44,419 bases of DNA, taken from positions 78,695 through 123,113 of the forward strand of contig NZ_JAEMNU010000031.1 in assembly GCF_016461825.1 (NCBI RefSeq), given 5' to 3'. The stretch is from Rugamonas violacea. Its GTDB lineage: Bacteria; Pseudomonadota; Gammaproteobacteria; Burkholderiales; Burkholderiaceae_D. The stretch's first letter is position 1. Each line of letters starts with the position of its first letter. The notes under the pieces are model-generated. The model did no database searches. It saw only the letters and a list, made by a program, of their open reading frames with translations, and was not told the origin of the DNA. This document shows positions 9,133-17,061 of this stretch, piece after piece. The position numbers and the translations under genes are program-made.

Positions 9133-9891
9133 ATGGAATTACAACTCGAACAACGTAGCGCGCTGGTCTCCGGTGCCAGCGCCGGCATTGGCGCCGGCGT
9201 GGCGCGCGTGCTCGCCAGCCAAGGCGTGCGCGTGGCGATCACCGCGCGCCGCCGCGACTTGCTGGAAGAGCTCGCCGCGCAGATCGTCGCCGACGGTGGC
9301 GCCAGGCCGGTCATCGTCGTCGGCGACATCACCGACGCGCGGGATACCCGGCGCATCGCCGCCGAAGCCGGCGCCGCGCTCGGCGGCGTCGACATTTTGG
9401 TCAACTGCGCCGGCGGCTCGCGGCCGATTCGGCCGGACGCCCCGGACGCCGACTGGGACGAGGCCTTCGCCTTGAACTTCACGGCGGCGCGCCGCCTGAC
9501 GCAGGCGCTGCTGCCGGCCATGCGGGCGCGGCGCTGGGGCCGCGTGATCAACATCAGCGGCTCGATGGAGCCGCGCTCGCTGAACGCGGCCAGCGCCGCC
9601 AAGGCCGCCCTGCACCTGTGGGCCAAGGGCCTGGCCGGCGACGTGGCGGCCGACGGCGTCACCGTCAACTGCATCCCGCCCGGCCGCATCAACAGCGAGC
9701 AGATCCTCGGCAAGCTGCATCCGACCGAGGAAAGCCGGCGCGACTTCATCGAACGCAACATTCCCATCGGCTACTTCGGCGAGCCGGAGGACATCGCCCA
9801 GCTGGTCGCCTTCCTCGCCTCGCCGCTGGCGCGCTACATCACCGGCGCGGTGATCCCGGTCGACGGCGGCATGCACTATTTTGCGCACTAA
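9133..9891 (+). CDS. Short-chain dehydrogenase/reductase with non-standard catalytic Tyr position
   Basis: A 252-residue classical-length SDR. The cofactor motif is GASAGIG (14-20), and NCAGG follows in the middle. ITARRRD after the second strand suggests an NADP(H) preference, as in FabG-like reductases. In the usual YxxxK motif the Lys is present at 157 (ASAAK), but the position four before it is Ala153, not Tyr; codons around 9580-9603 read N-A-A-S-A-A-K. A Ser at 142 or 144 is present. The enzyme may use another residue or have altered chemistry. The start has CCAGGAG upstream. It is followed after 61 bases by the quinone-oxidoreductase gene, probably as one operon under the divergent LysR regulator. 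Confidence 0.85.
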   Translation: MELQLEQRSALVSGASAGIGAGVARVLASQGVRVAITARRRDLLEELAAQIVADGGARPVIVVGDITDARDTRRIAAEAGAALGGVDILVNCAGGSRPIRPDAPDADWDEAFALNFTAARRLTQALLPAMRARRWGRVINISGSMEPRSLNAASAAKAALHLWAKGLAGDVAADGVTVNCIPPGRINSEQILGKLHPTEESRRDFIERNIPIGYFGEPEDIAQLVAFLASPLARYITGAVIPVDGGMHYFAH

Positions 9892-9952
9892 GCGCGCAAT
9901 AAGCGTGCAGTAAGCAGCGCCATTCAATCTTTTCTACTACCGAGAAAAATAC

Positions 9953-10957
9953 ATGAAAGCCATTCAACTCACCGCTCCCTCGCTCGACGCCTTCCGCCAA
10001 ACCGACCTGCCCGCCCCCAAGGCCGCGCGCGGCGAGGTGCTGCTGCGCCTGCGCGCCGCCAGCCTGAACTTTGTCGACGTGGCCATCGCCACGGGCAACT
10101 TCCCCGGCGCCAGCTTTCCCATGATTCCCGTCGCCGACGGCGCCGGCGAGATCGCCGCGCTGGGCGAAGGCGTCGACGGCTGGCGCGTCGGCGAGCGCGT
10201 GGTGCCGCACTTCATGCCGAACTGGCTGGGCGGCGCCATCACGCCGCACAACGTGGCGGCGACGCGCGGCATCTCGCTGCCCGGTTCGCTGGCCGACTAC
10301 GTCGCCGTGCCCGCCAGCAGCCTGGTGGCCCTGCCGGCCCACCTCGATTTCGTCCACGGCGCCACGCTGCCGATCGCCGCGACGACGGCCTGGAACGCGG
10401 TGCGTTCGGCCCAGTTGCGGCCCGGCGCGGTGGTGCTGGTGCTGGGCACGGGCGGCGTCAGCGTCTTCGCCCTGCAGTTCGCCAAGGCCCACGGCGCCAC
10501 GGTGATCCTGGCCTCCTCGTCCGACGAAAAACTGGAGCGTGCGCGCCAGCTCGGCGCCGATCTGCTGATCAACTACCGCGCCACGCCGGCCTGGGACGAG
10601 GAGGTGTTGAAGCTGACCGGCGGGCGCGGCGCCGACCTGGTGGTGGAGACGGTCGGCGGCGCCACCATCGCCCGCTCGCTCAACGCGGCGGCGGTGGGCG
10701 GCACCGTGTTCACGGTCGGCTTCGTCACCGGCACGGCGGCGTCGATCGACCTGCTGCCGATCATCGTCAAGGCCTTGCGCATCGTCGGCAACAACACCGG
10801 CTCGGTGGCCGATCTGGCCGAGGCGGCCCGCGCCATCGCCGCCCACCGCATCGTGCCGGTGGTCGACCGCGTCTTCGACATCGAAGAGACCGCCGCCGCA
10901 TACACCGAACTGGCCGCCGGTGGCCGCCACTTCGGCAAGATCGCCATCGTGCACTGA
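9953..10957 (+). CDS. Zinc-independent MDR oxidoreductase (quinone oxidoreductase-like)
   Basis: A 334-residue medium-chain dehydrogenase/reductase. It has a GroES-like N-terminal domain and a Rossmann domain with VLVLGTGGVSVFALQFAKA, followed by the family's typical SSSDEKLERARQLGADLLIN segment. The N-terminal part (LNFVDVAIATGNFP) is that of NADPH:quinone oxidoreductase or zinc-binding alcohol dehydrogenase homologues. I see no structural-zinc four-Cys cluster, so it is probably a zinc-independent reductase. It lies 61 bases after the SDR on the same strand, so both likely belong to one LysR-regulated redox unit. Substrate unknown. Confidence 0.88.
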   Translation: MKAIQLTAPSLDAFRQTDLPAPKAARGEVLLRLRAASLNFVDVAIATGNFPGASFPMIPVADGAGEIAALGEGVDGWRVGERVVPHFMPNWLGGAITPHNVAATRGISLPGSLADYVAVPASSLVALPAHLDFVHGATLPIAATTAWNAVRSAQLRPGAVVLVLGTGGVSVFALQFAKAHGATVILASSSDEKLERARQLGADLLINYRATPAWDEEVLKLTGGRGADLVVETVGGATIARSLNAAAVGGTVFTVGFVTGTAASIDLLPIIVKALRIVGNNTGSVADLAEAARAIAAHRIVPVVDRVFDIEETAAAYTELAAGGRHFGKIAIVH

Positions 10958-11015
10958 CACGCCGAAAAACGGAAACGGACCCGGCCAGTCGCCGCCGGGA
11001 CCTGCGCCGGCTGGT

Positions 11016-11453
11016 TCAGCTGGCCTGTTTCGGTGCTGCCACCAAGCCCGCCGCGCCGCCCGCATGCCTGTTCAGCAAGGCGAGCATCAAACCAGGCAGC
11101 GCGGCATCGCTCACGACGCCGAGGGTGGCGGCGAATATTTCCAGCGACATTTTTTCCGCCCAGAACTTGAATATGCCGGCACCACCGCCAACGATCAACA
11201 TTCCCGGGAAGGCAAGCGCCTCACGCATTTCCATCATGTCGGCCCGATATGCCACGGCAAACCCGCAAGCCATAAGAAATCCGACGACGGTCAGGCCGAC
11301 CGCGATGTGAAAATATTTTTCATTGTCCTTGATGCTCAGCAGCACATCCTGCCTGACGCGCTCCCGGCTGATCCCGCCGCCGGCTTCGCCATCGCCGAAG
11401 TGGAATTGCGCCGCATATGATCGCAGCAAACTCTTCAAACTGTTTTTCATCAT
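11016..11453 (-). CDS. Two-helix membrane protein, third gene of CHAT-like operon
   Basis: A 145-residue protein with a charged N-terminal part (residues 1-46). Two transmembrane helices follow: FHIAVGLTVVGFLMACGFAV at about 48-67, and an Ala/Gly-rich one at about 79-98 ending in FKFWAEK. A third hydrophobic stretch lies near 105-127. The start ATG overlaps the stop of the upstream gene as ATGA, with AGGGAG before it, a sign of translational coupling. A second ATG directly follows, so the start may be one codon later. No family was recognised. Its coupling suggests it is the membrane partner of the CHAT-like protein. Confidence 0.75.
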   Translation of the reverse strand: MMKNSLKSLLRSYAAQFHFGDGEAGGGISRERVRQDVLLSIKDNEKYFHIAVGLTVVGFLMACGFAVAYRADMMEMREALAFPGMLIVGGGAGIFKFWAEKMSLEIFAATLGVVSDAALPGLMLALLNRHAGGAAGLVAAPKQAS

Positions 11454-12337
11454 CTCAACTCCCTCAATCGTTGATTCACCCAGAACACGGCCTCTTCGTA
11501 ATGTCCGGGCCGCCGTTTGATCCGGCGGATAATTTGCCGGTACGCCGCCGCCCGAATGCTCAGGTAGGCCACTTCCTCGTTGCACAGTACGTGACTGGCC
11601 GGACAGCGCCGTTTGATCTCGTCGGCCAGCAACATCGAATTGCAGACGGACAAGTCGAATTGGCAGTGGCTATTGTGCGCGAAGCCATCGACGATCGCCG
11701 CCACGGCATGAAAGCCATCGGAAAATTCGACCGCCGCGCCGCCGCCGAACACGCCGGGAAAACAGGCGTCGATCTGCTGGCGGCGTTGGTACAGGGTCAG
11801 CTGGTAACGTGAGGTGCGGCCGAGTTCTTGGAAAGATTTTTCCGGACGGGGATTTCCTTCCAACAAAATGCCGTTCAGGCATAGCAACAGTTGTTCGCGC
11901 TCATCGGCAACGAGCAAAGCGTGCAGGCGCTGCGCTTGCGTCGCGCTGATGCCCGGCACGGCCGCTGGCGCGGCCGGCGTCGGCGCCGACCGGCCGGCCG
12001 GCAGGTCGGCGGGACGGAACAGCGCGCTCTTCCATTGCGCCGCCAGCGTGACGACGCGGTGCCGCGCCGCCAATGCATGGAATTGACCGAGCGTGGCATT
12101 GCGCACCACGTTGACGCCGGCCGCTTGCGCCTCGTCGAGCACCGAACGCAGGGTGTCGACCTGGCTCCGGTACACTTGCCAGAGTTGCTCGCCCGTTGCG
12201 TGGGGGCCATAGACACGGACGTTCTCATGCACAAAGCCGCCATCGCGGCCGAGGCCATACTGGCGCAAAAATTCCCCGCGCTCCAATGGCACCGCCACCG
12301 CGAAAGCGCAGTCGTCAGGAGATATGGGCAGGCTCAT
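11450..12337 (-). CDS. Possible divergent CHAT/caspase-like protein, catalytic His perhaps lost
   Basis: A 295-residue protein in the middle of a coupled three-gene operon. Two segments recall caspase-fold CHAT peptidases. A buried strand at ~94-104 (RVVTLAAQWKS) sits where the family normally carries its His. A strand FDLSVCNS at ~227-234 has Cys232 in the usual place of the catalytic Cys. In this reading the His is replaced by Gln101, although His221 and His224 are near the Cys. The assignment rests on pattern memory and is not firm. An Ala/Pro linker lies at ~112-130. The start overlaps the upstream gene by 23 bases and has no strong Shine-Dalgarno, so it is probably translated by coupling. 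It is either a pseudo-protease sensor or an unrelated fold. Confidence 0.6.
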   Translation of the reverse strand: MSLPISPDDCAFAVAVPLERGEFLRQYGLGRDGGFVHENVRVYGPHATGEQLWQVYRSQVDTLRSVLDEAQAAGVNVVRNATLGQFHALAARHRVVTLAAQWKSALFRPADLPAGRSAPTPAAPAAVPGISATQAQRLHALLVADEREQLLLCLNGILLEGNPRPEKSFQELGRTSRYQLTLYQRRQQIDACFPGVFGGGAAVEFSDGFHAVAAIVDGFAHNSHCQFDLSVCNSMLLADEIKRRCPASHVLCNEEVAYLSIRAAAYRQIIRRIKRRPGHYEEAVFWVNQRLRELR

Positions 12338-13433
12338 ACGCGGCGGGCCGGAACAGAATGACCAGGAAGGAATCGGTCGAAAATCCTTTAAAACACTCGA
12401 TGTTGACTTCCGTGAAATTCCAGGAACTCGCCATCAAATCGCGTTTAAGCTGCCGGGCGGCGGCGAATGCGTTCAGCCTATTGTCCAGCCTGGCGATCAA
12501 GGTTTGCAATAGGAGCTGGATGTCAACCTGGGCCATTTTGCGCAAGCCGAGCTTGATCTTAAAAACCAGGCGCAGGCCCAGGCCCAAGCCCGGAGACATG
12601 GCCGGAAACGTCACCGTACCGCGCAGCTCGACCGTCTCGTCCACGTTCTTTATGATGTGCACTTGTCCCACGTTGCCAGACTTAAAATCGTATTTCTCGT
12701 TTTGCAAGTCTTGGACTGTATCCGCTGCCATGGACGTGACGATCACTTGCCAAGACCGACCGGGTTTGTCGAGCTTGGCTTCCAGGCTACGCTGGAACGA
12801 CCTTGCCGTCCGGCCATCCATGCCATCGACATGCAGCATGATGGCTGGCTCGGCGCTACCGCCATCGGAAGCGGACTGGATGATTTCGTTGACAGCTTCC
12901 ACGACCAGCAAGGCATGCGCACTCTTCCCCAGCGCCGAGCGGACCGAATACCGGAATTCTTTGTCGAGACTGACAAAAAAGATGTTGCCACGGTAAGGAG
13001 GACGGATGAATGGCGTGGTCACGCCGGACAGTCGGTTTTCCTCCAACGCAAATTGCTCTAGCGGATAGTGCTGGTATGGTTCATGCGCAAACGATTCATG
13101 CGCAAACGATTCATGCGCCAACGATTCATGCACAGACAGTTCATGCAAGTTCAGGCGCGGCGCAGCACCGAGCGCATCCGGCTGGGGCAGCGCTCGGTAC
13201 CGCGACCCGGGCATCCTGGGTCTGATCGCGTCAACGGGAGCCACAGGCCGCACGGGCGCCGAACGCAGGGGCACCGGACGCACGGGCACCGGACGCACGG
13301 GCACCGGACGCACGCCCGGCAGCGCCATGCCATCGGGCGGCAGGCCCAGGCAGAACACGCAGGCGCACACGAGCAGGGAAACGAGCAACGGCCGGCCACC
13401 AAGCCGTACTTGTCCGCGATATGGAATACGCAT
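12315..13433 (-). CDS. Exported protein with Val-Arg-Pro and His-Glu-Ser repeats, first gene of the operon
   Basis: A 372-residue protein starting at an ATG with AGGAG five bases upstream. Residues ~10-35 are a strongly hydrophobic signal or anchor. Next comes a Pro/Arg repeat (VRPVP, four to five copies), and around residues 95-120 a five-residue repeat AHES[F/L]. A globular region of ~230 residues follows, starting near NIFFVSLDKEF, with an odd GLGLGLRLVFKIKLGL segment; no family was recognised. Both low-complexity parts are tandem repeats at DNA level as well, suggesting variable length between strains. It overlaps the next gene by 23 bases, so the three genes form one translational unit. 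Confidence 0.75.
   Translation of the reverse strand: MRIPYRGQVRLGGRPLLVSLLVCACVFCLGLPPDGMALPGVRPVPVRPVPVRPVPLRSAPVRPVAPVDAIRPRMPGSRYRALPQPDALGAAPRLNLHELSVHESLAHESFAHESFAHEPYQHYPLEQFALEENRLSGVTTPFIRPPYRGNIFFVSLDKEFRYSVRSALGKSAHALLVVEAVNEIIQSASDGGSAEPAIMLHVDGMDGRTARSFQRSLEAKLDKPGRSWQVIVTSMAADTVQDLQNEKYDFKSGNVGQVHIIKNVDETVELRGTVTFPAMSPGLGLGLRLVFKIKLGLRKMAQVDIQLLLQTLIARLDNRLNAFAAARQLKRDLMASSWNFTEVNIECFKGFSTDSFLVILFRPAAYEPAHIS
13079..13145 (-). repeat. Short tandem repeat coding AHES[F/L]
   Basis: About four copies of a 15-base unit (ATTCATGCGCAAACG and close variants on the plus strand) in frame within the exported repeat protein. They encode the repeated Ala-His-Glu-Ser-Phe/Leu peptide. Because the unit is 15 bases, copy-number change keeps the frame. 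Confidence 0.75.
13250..13320 (-). repeat. Short tandem repeat coding Val-Arg-Pro-Val-Pro
   Basis: Near-perfect 15-base units (GGACGCACGGGCACC on the plus strand) in tandem, with one degenerate copy at the left. They encode the Pro-Val-Arg-Pro-Val stretch just after the signal segment of the exported repeat protein. Confidence 0.75.
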
Positions 13434-13534
13434 ACCAACTCCTGGCAGACAAGACAAATGGCGGACCTGCCGCCGCAAGCAAGCTTGGTGGCAGGTGAAT
13501 GGCAAACATAGCTATCTCTACTTGGTGCGAATTG

Positions 13535-13548
13535 TTTGATTTATCAAA
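13535..13548. promoter_or_regulatory. Palindrome upstream of the CHAT-like operon
   Basis: TTTGAT-TT-ATCAAA, a perfect inverted repeat in the AT-rich stretch about 100 bases upstream of the operon's first ATG (13433). It may be an operator or part of a promoter; no regulator gene stands next to it. Function is inferred from position only. Confidence 0.35.
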
Positions 13549-13561
13549 TGACGAAAAGTTC

Positions 13562-13602
13562 AAAAAAAAACCGGACAGCCTGGGGCTACCGGGTTTTTTT
13601 TT
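13562..13602. terminator. Rho-independent terminator after the cysteine desulfurase
   Basis: An A-tract, CCGG, a 14-base loop region, CCGG and a T-tract form a hairpin flanked by A9 and T9, so it can work in both directions. It lies 41 bases past the stop of the cysteine desulfurase. The core CCGGACAGCCTGGGGCT is shared with the terminator at 18809-18843. Confidence 0.75.
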
Positions 13603-13642
13603 GCTGCAGGCCTGGCGCGGCGACGCTTGCGCTGGATCGACT

Positions 13643-15667
13643 TCAGCCGGTCCGGCGTTGTCCCGCCAGCCCTCTGACGACGGCCACAAGACGGTCGATT
13701 TCTTCAAAGGTGTTGTAGAACGCCAGTGACGGCCGCACCGTCGTTTCAACGCCGAAACGGCGCAAAATCGGCTGGGCGCAATGGTGGCCGGTGCGCACGG
13801 CAATGCCCTCCTCATTCAGCGCATGGCCGACCTCCGCCGTGCTGTAACCGGCCAGCACGAAGGACATGACACTGGCCTTGTCGTCGGCCGTGCCGATCAG
13901 ACGCACGCCCTTGATCTCACCCAGTTGCCGCATGCCATAGACCAGCAGATCGTGCTCGTAGCGGGCGATGTTTTCGATGCCGATCTTGTTGACATAGTCG
14001 ATGGCCGCGCCCAGGCCGACCGCGTCGGCGATGTTGCCCGTACCCGCTTCGAACTTGTTGGGAATCGGCTGGAACACGGTCTTCTCGAACGTCACGTCGG
14101 CGATCATATTGCCGCCGCCCTGCCATGGCGGCATGTCCTCCAGCACTTCGCGCTTGCCCCATACCACGCCGATGCCGGTCGGACCGAACACCTTGTGGCC
14201 GGAGAAAACAAAGAAGTCCGCGCCCAGATCCTGCACATCGACACGCATGTGCGAAATCGATTGGGCGCCGTCGACCAACACCTTGGCGCCGGCGCGATGG
14301 GCCAGTTCGACGATTTGCTTGACCGGGGTCACGGTGCCGAGGGCGTTGGAGACCTGGGTCACGGCGACGATCTTGGTGCGGTCGTTGAGCAGCTTGCGGT
14401 ACTCGTCGAGCAAGACCTGGCCCGAGTCGTCCACCGGTATCACTCGCAGCTTGGCCCCCTTGGCGGCGGCCAACTGTTGCCAGGGCACGATATTCGCATG
14501 GTGTTCGAGATGCGAGACGATGATCTCGTCGCCCTCGCCGACATGCTGCGCGCCCCAGCTCTTGGCGACCAGGTTGATCGCCTCCGTGGTGCCACGCACG
14601 AAGATGACCTCGTTGACATCCGGCGCGTTGAGGAAGCGGCGCACCCGCTCGCGCGCGCCTTCGTAGGCGTCGGTCGCGCGCGCCGCCAGTTCGTGCGCGG
14701 CGCGGTGGATGTTCGAGTTCTCGTGCGCATAAAAGGAACTGATGCGATCGATCACCGACTGCGGCTTGTGCGTGGTGGCGGCGTTGTCGAACCAGACCAG
14801 CTGCCGGCCGTTGACGCGCTCCTGCAAAATCGGGAAGTCGCGGCGCACGGCATGCACGTCGAACGGCGGATGGCGGTCGCCGCCGGCCAGCGGCACGGTG
14901 GCGTGCGGCGCCGGTTTTGCCGGCGTGACGTAGCCACTGGGCAGCACCACCGCGTCGACGAAATAATACTGCGGCGCGGCGGACGGCGCCGGCGATGCGG
15001 TGCTGGCGGCCGCGCCGGGCAGTCCGATGGCCGGCGGCGCGCTGAGGCCCCGCGTTTGCGGCAACGATGGCGGGAAGAAATCGGCCTGCGGCGACGCCAC
15101 CGACGGCGCCGTCACCGACGGCGACGCGGCGGCTGCGGCGGCGGGCTGGCCATGGCGGTCGTTGAGGAAGTAATACGGCGAAGCTCCGGCTTGCGGCCGC
15201 CCCGCGTCCAGCGCCGGCGTCACGCCGAGCAAGGCGCCGCCGCTGCGTGGTTCGTAGGCAGGCAGCGCGCCCAGCGCCTTGTCGGGCACGCCGTTGCCGG
15301 CCTGCGCGGCCGGTGCCAGGGCCGGCGCGCGATTGCCCAGCGACAGCACCTGGGTGGGCGACGCCGGTATCAGGTTACTGCCGGGAATTTGGCCTTGCGG
15401 AATCGGCGTGCCCGGCACGCTGGGTCCAAAACCGGCCGGACTGACCAGCGGCGAACCCGGCGGCGCGATGTTGCCGGGCGCCTGGGCGCCGGGTGTGGCC
15501 AAGGGCGAGGCAAACGGCGAGGCAAACGGCGACGTGAAGGGCGCGGCGGCAAACATTTCGGTCGCCAGGCGGGCCAGCACGGCCGGATCAAACGGCGCGC
15601 CGGACGGCGCCGGAACGCCGGCGGCGTGGCTCGCCGGCAGGGAGGTGGAGGGCGAAAGTGAGCTCAC
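13643..15667 (-). CDS. Encapsulin cargo cysteine desulfurase (SufS-like) with long disordered N-terminal loading domain
   Basis: A 674-residue group II (SufS-like) PLP-dependent cysteine desulfurase. It releases sulfur from L-cysteine as a Cys-bound persulfide, leaving alanine. The enzyme part starts near residue 268. The PLP Lys is 492 (SGHKVFGPTG) and the persulfide Cys is 630 (RTGHHCAQP). Residues 1-~265 are Pro/Ala/Ser-rich and without fold, and they contain two YYF motifs: SPYYFLND (163-170) and PQYYFVDA (232-239). Such N-terminal extensions target cysteine desulfurases into Family 2A encapsulins, and the shell gene lies eight bases upstream. The start is GTG with a weak Shine-Dalgarno, consistent with coupling to the shell gene. 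A terminator follows the gene. Confidence is high for enzyme and cargo role. Confidence 0.93.
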   Translation of the reverse strand: MSSLSPSTSLPASHAAGVPAPSGAPFDPAVLARLATEMFAAAPFTSPFASPFASPLATPGAQAPGNIAPPGSPLVSPAGFGPSVPGTPIPQGQIPGSNLIPASPTQVLSLGNRAPALAPAAQAGNGVPDKALGALPAYEPRSGGALLGVTPALDAGRPQAGASPYYFLNDRHGQPAAAAAASPSVTAPSVASPQADFFPPSLPQTRGLSAPPAIGLPGAAASTASPAPSAAPQYYFVDAVVLPSGYVTPAKPAPHATVPLAGGDRHPPFDVHAVRRDFPILQERVNGRQLVWFDNAATTHKPQSVIDRISSFYAHENSNIHRAAHELAARATDAYEGARERVRRFLNAPDVNEVIFVRGTTEAINLVAKSWGAQHVGEGDEIIVSHLEHHANIVPWQQLAAAKGAKLRVIPVDDSGQVLLDEYRKLLNDRTKIVAVTQVSNALGTVTPVKQIVELAHRAGAKVLVDGAQSISHMRVDVQDLGADFFVFSGHKVFGPTGIGVVWGKREVLEDMPPWQGGGNMIADVTFEKTVFQPIPNKFEAGTGNIADAVGLGAAIDYVNKIGIENIARYEHDLLVYGMRQLGEIKGVRLIGTADDKASVMSFVLAGYSTAEVGHALNEEGIAVRTGHHCAQPILRRFGVETTVRPSLAFYNTFEEIDRLVAVVRGLAGQRRTG

Positions 15668-15675
15668 GTCGCGGC

Positions 15676-16608
15676 TTATTTGTAGGTGTCGGGATAGTCG
15701 TGGTACTTGCCGATCTCAACGTCGTCGAGCACCGCCAGCGCATCGCTGGTCAGCACGGCGAGCGAGCAGTACAGCGAGATCAGGTAGGACGAAATCGCCT
15801 GGTTGTTGATGCCCATGAAACGCACCGACAAGCCGGGGCTTTGCTCGCCCGGCAGGCCGGGTTGGAACAGGCCGACCACGCCCTGGCGCTTGTCGCCCAC
15901 GCGCAGCAGCAGGATCTTGCTCTTGCCGTCGGCCACGGGCACCTTGTCCGAGGGGATCAGCGGAATCCCGCGCCAGGTGATGAATTGCGAACCGAACAGG
16001 CTGATGGTCGGCGGCGGCGTGCCGCGCCGGGTCGCCTCGCGGCCGAAGGCGGCGATCGCCAGCGGATGGGTGAGGAAGAAGGCAGGCTCCTTCCAAACCT
16101 TGGTCAGCAACTCGTCGAGGTCGTCCGGCGTCGGCGCGCCGGTCAGCGGGAAGATGCGCTGCTCGTCGGTGACTTGGGCCAGCAGGCCGTAGTCCGGATT
16201 GTTGATGAGTTCGCTTTCCTGGTTTTCCTTGATGGTCTCGATGGTCAGGCGCAACTGCTCCTTGATCTGGTCGTGCGGGCTGCTGTACAGATCGGACACG
16301 CGGGTGTGCACGTCGAGCACCGTCGACACGGCGTTGAGGAAATACTCGCGCGGATTCTCTTCATAGTCGACGAAGGTGCGCGGCAGTTGATTTTCCACTT
16401 CGCGGGCGGTGCAGGTGACCTTGATCGATTCCGGATTCTTGACCTTGTTGAGGCGATAAATGCCCGCCTCCACCGGCACCCATTGCAACAGATGCGTCAA
16501 CCAGCGCGGGCTGATCGTCTCCAGCTGGGGAACGGTCTTGGTCGCGTTTGCTAATTGCCGTGCGGCGTTATCGCCCAGCGCTGAAGTACCACCAACTGTT
16601 GCCGACAT
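15676..16608 (-). CDS. Family 2A encapsulin shell protein (SrpI-like)
   Basis: A 310-residue shell protein with the HK97 phage capsid fold. It matches the SrpI-type Family 2A encapsulins, with N-terminal arm LGDNAARQLANATKTVPQLE, the core beginning RWLTHLLQWVPVEAGIYRLN, and LFGSQFITWRGIPLIPSDKV and SVRFMGINNQAISSYLISLY toward the C-terminus. It has no inserted cyclic-nucleotide-binding domain, which distinguishes 2A from 2B. Homologues assemble into closed icosahedral shells that enclose a cysteine desulfurase, here encoded directly downstream. The ATG has GGAG at good distance. A 69-base gap separates it from the XRE gene upstream on the same strand; that gap contains AAGGAAGGAAAA but no clear terminator, so read-through from upstream is likely. 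Confidence 0.93.
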   Translation of the reverse strand: MSATVGGTSALGDNAARQLANATKTVPQLETISPRWLTHLLQWVPVEAGIYRLNKVKNPESIKVTCTAREVENQLPRTFVDYEENPREYFLNAVSTVLDVHTRVSDLYSSPHDQIKEQLRLTIETIKENQESELINNPDYGLLAQVTDEQRIFPLTGAPTPDDLDELLTKVWKEPAFFLTHPLAIAAFGREATRRGTPPPTISLFGSQFITWRGIPLIPSDKVPVADGKSKILLLRVGDKRQGVVGLFQPGLPGEQSPGLSVRFMGINNQAISSYLISLYCSLAVLTSDALAVLDDVEIGKYHDYPDTYK

Positions 16609-16677
16609 CGTGACTCCAATTCAGATAATTTAAGGAAGGAAAAACACCCGCGACTGTGCGGTTTCAGTGTTGACGGG

Positions 16678-17061
16678 TCAACATGCTATCGCCATCAATT
16701 TGCCGCCCGGCGGCGGCTGCAGTTGGCTGATCGCCTCGCCGCGCGTGAGCAAGGCCGAGGGTGTCAATTGCAGCGCCGCCGCCAGTTTCTCCACCGTCAG
16801 CAGCGACGCGATGGCGCGGCCGCGTTCTATTTCGCCGACGTAGGAGCGGTTCAGATTCGAGTTCTCGGCCAACCGCTCCTGCGACCAGCCCTGCGCCTCG
16901 CGCAACTGCCGCACGCCGATGCCAAAGCTTTGCACCAGCATGCTGAACACGCGCTGCTCGCCTGGCGCCGGGACCGCTGGCTGTTGCGCCGCGCCCGTCG
17001 CGTCCGGCCCGGTGGCAGATCGCGGCACGCCCGTGCCGCCCTGCCCCGTCGCCCCGCTCAT
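16678..17061 (-). CDS. XRE-family helix-turn-helix regulator
   Basis: A 127-residue regulator. Residues 1-38 are a Gly/Ala/Pro-rich arm. Residues ~46-108 are a Cro/C1-type helix-turn-helix (VRQLREAQGWSQERLAENSN, then SYVGEIERG). The short tail QPPPGGKLMAIAC ends in a lone Cys, which might sense sulfur or redox state; that is speculation. Its ATG overlaps the stop of serine acetyltransferase as ATGA, so the two are translationally coupled. Its place between the acetyltransferase and the encapsulin makes it the likely regulator of this sulfur operon. Confidence 0.85.
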   Translation of the reverse strand: MSGATGQGGTGVPRSATGPDATGAAQQPAVPAPGEQRVFSMLVQSFGIGVRQLREAQGWSQERLAENSNLNRSYVGEIERGRAIASLLTVEKLAAALQLTPSALLTRGEAISQLQPPPGGKLMAIAC

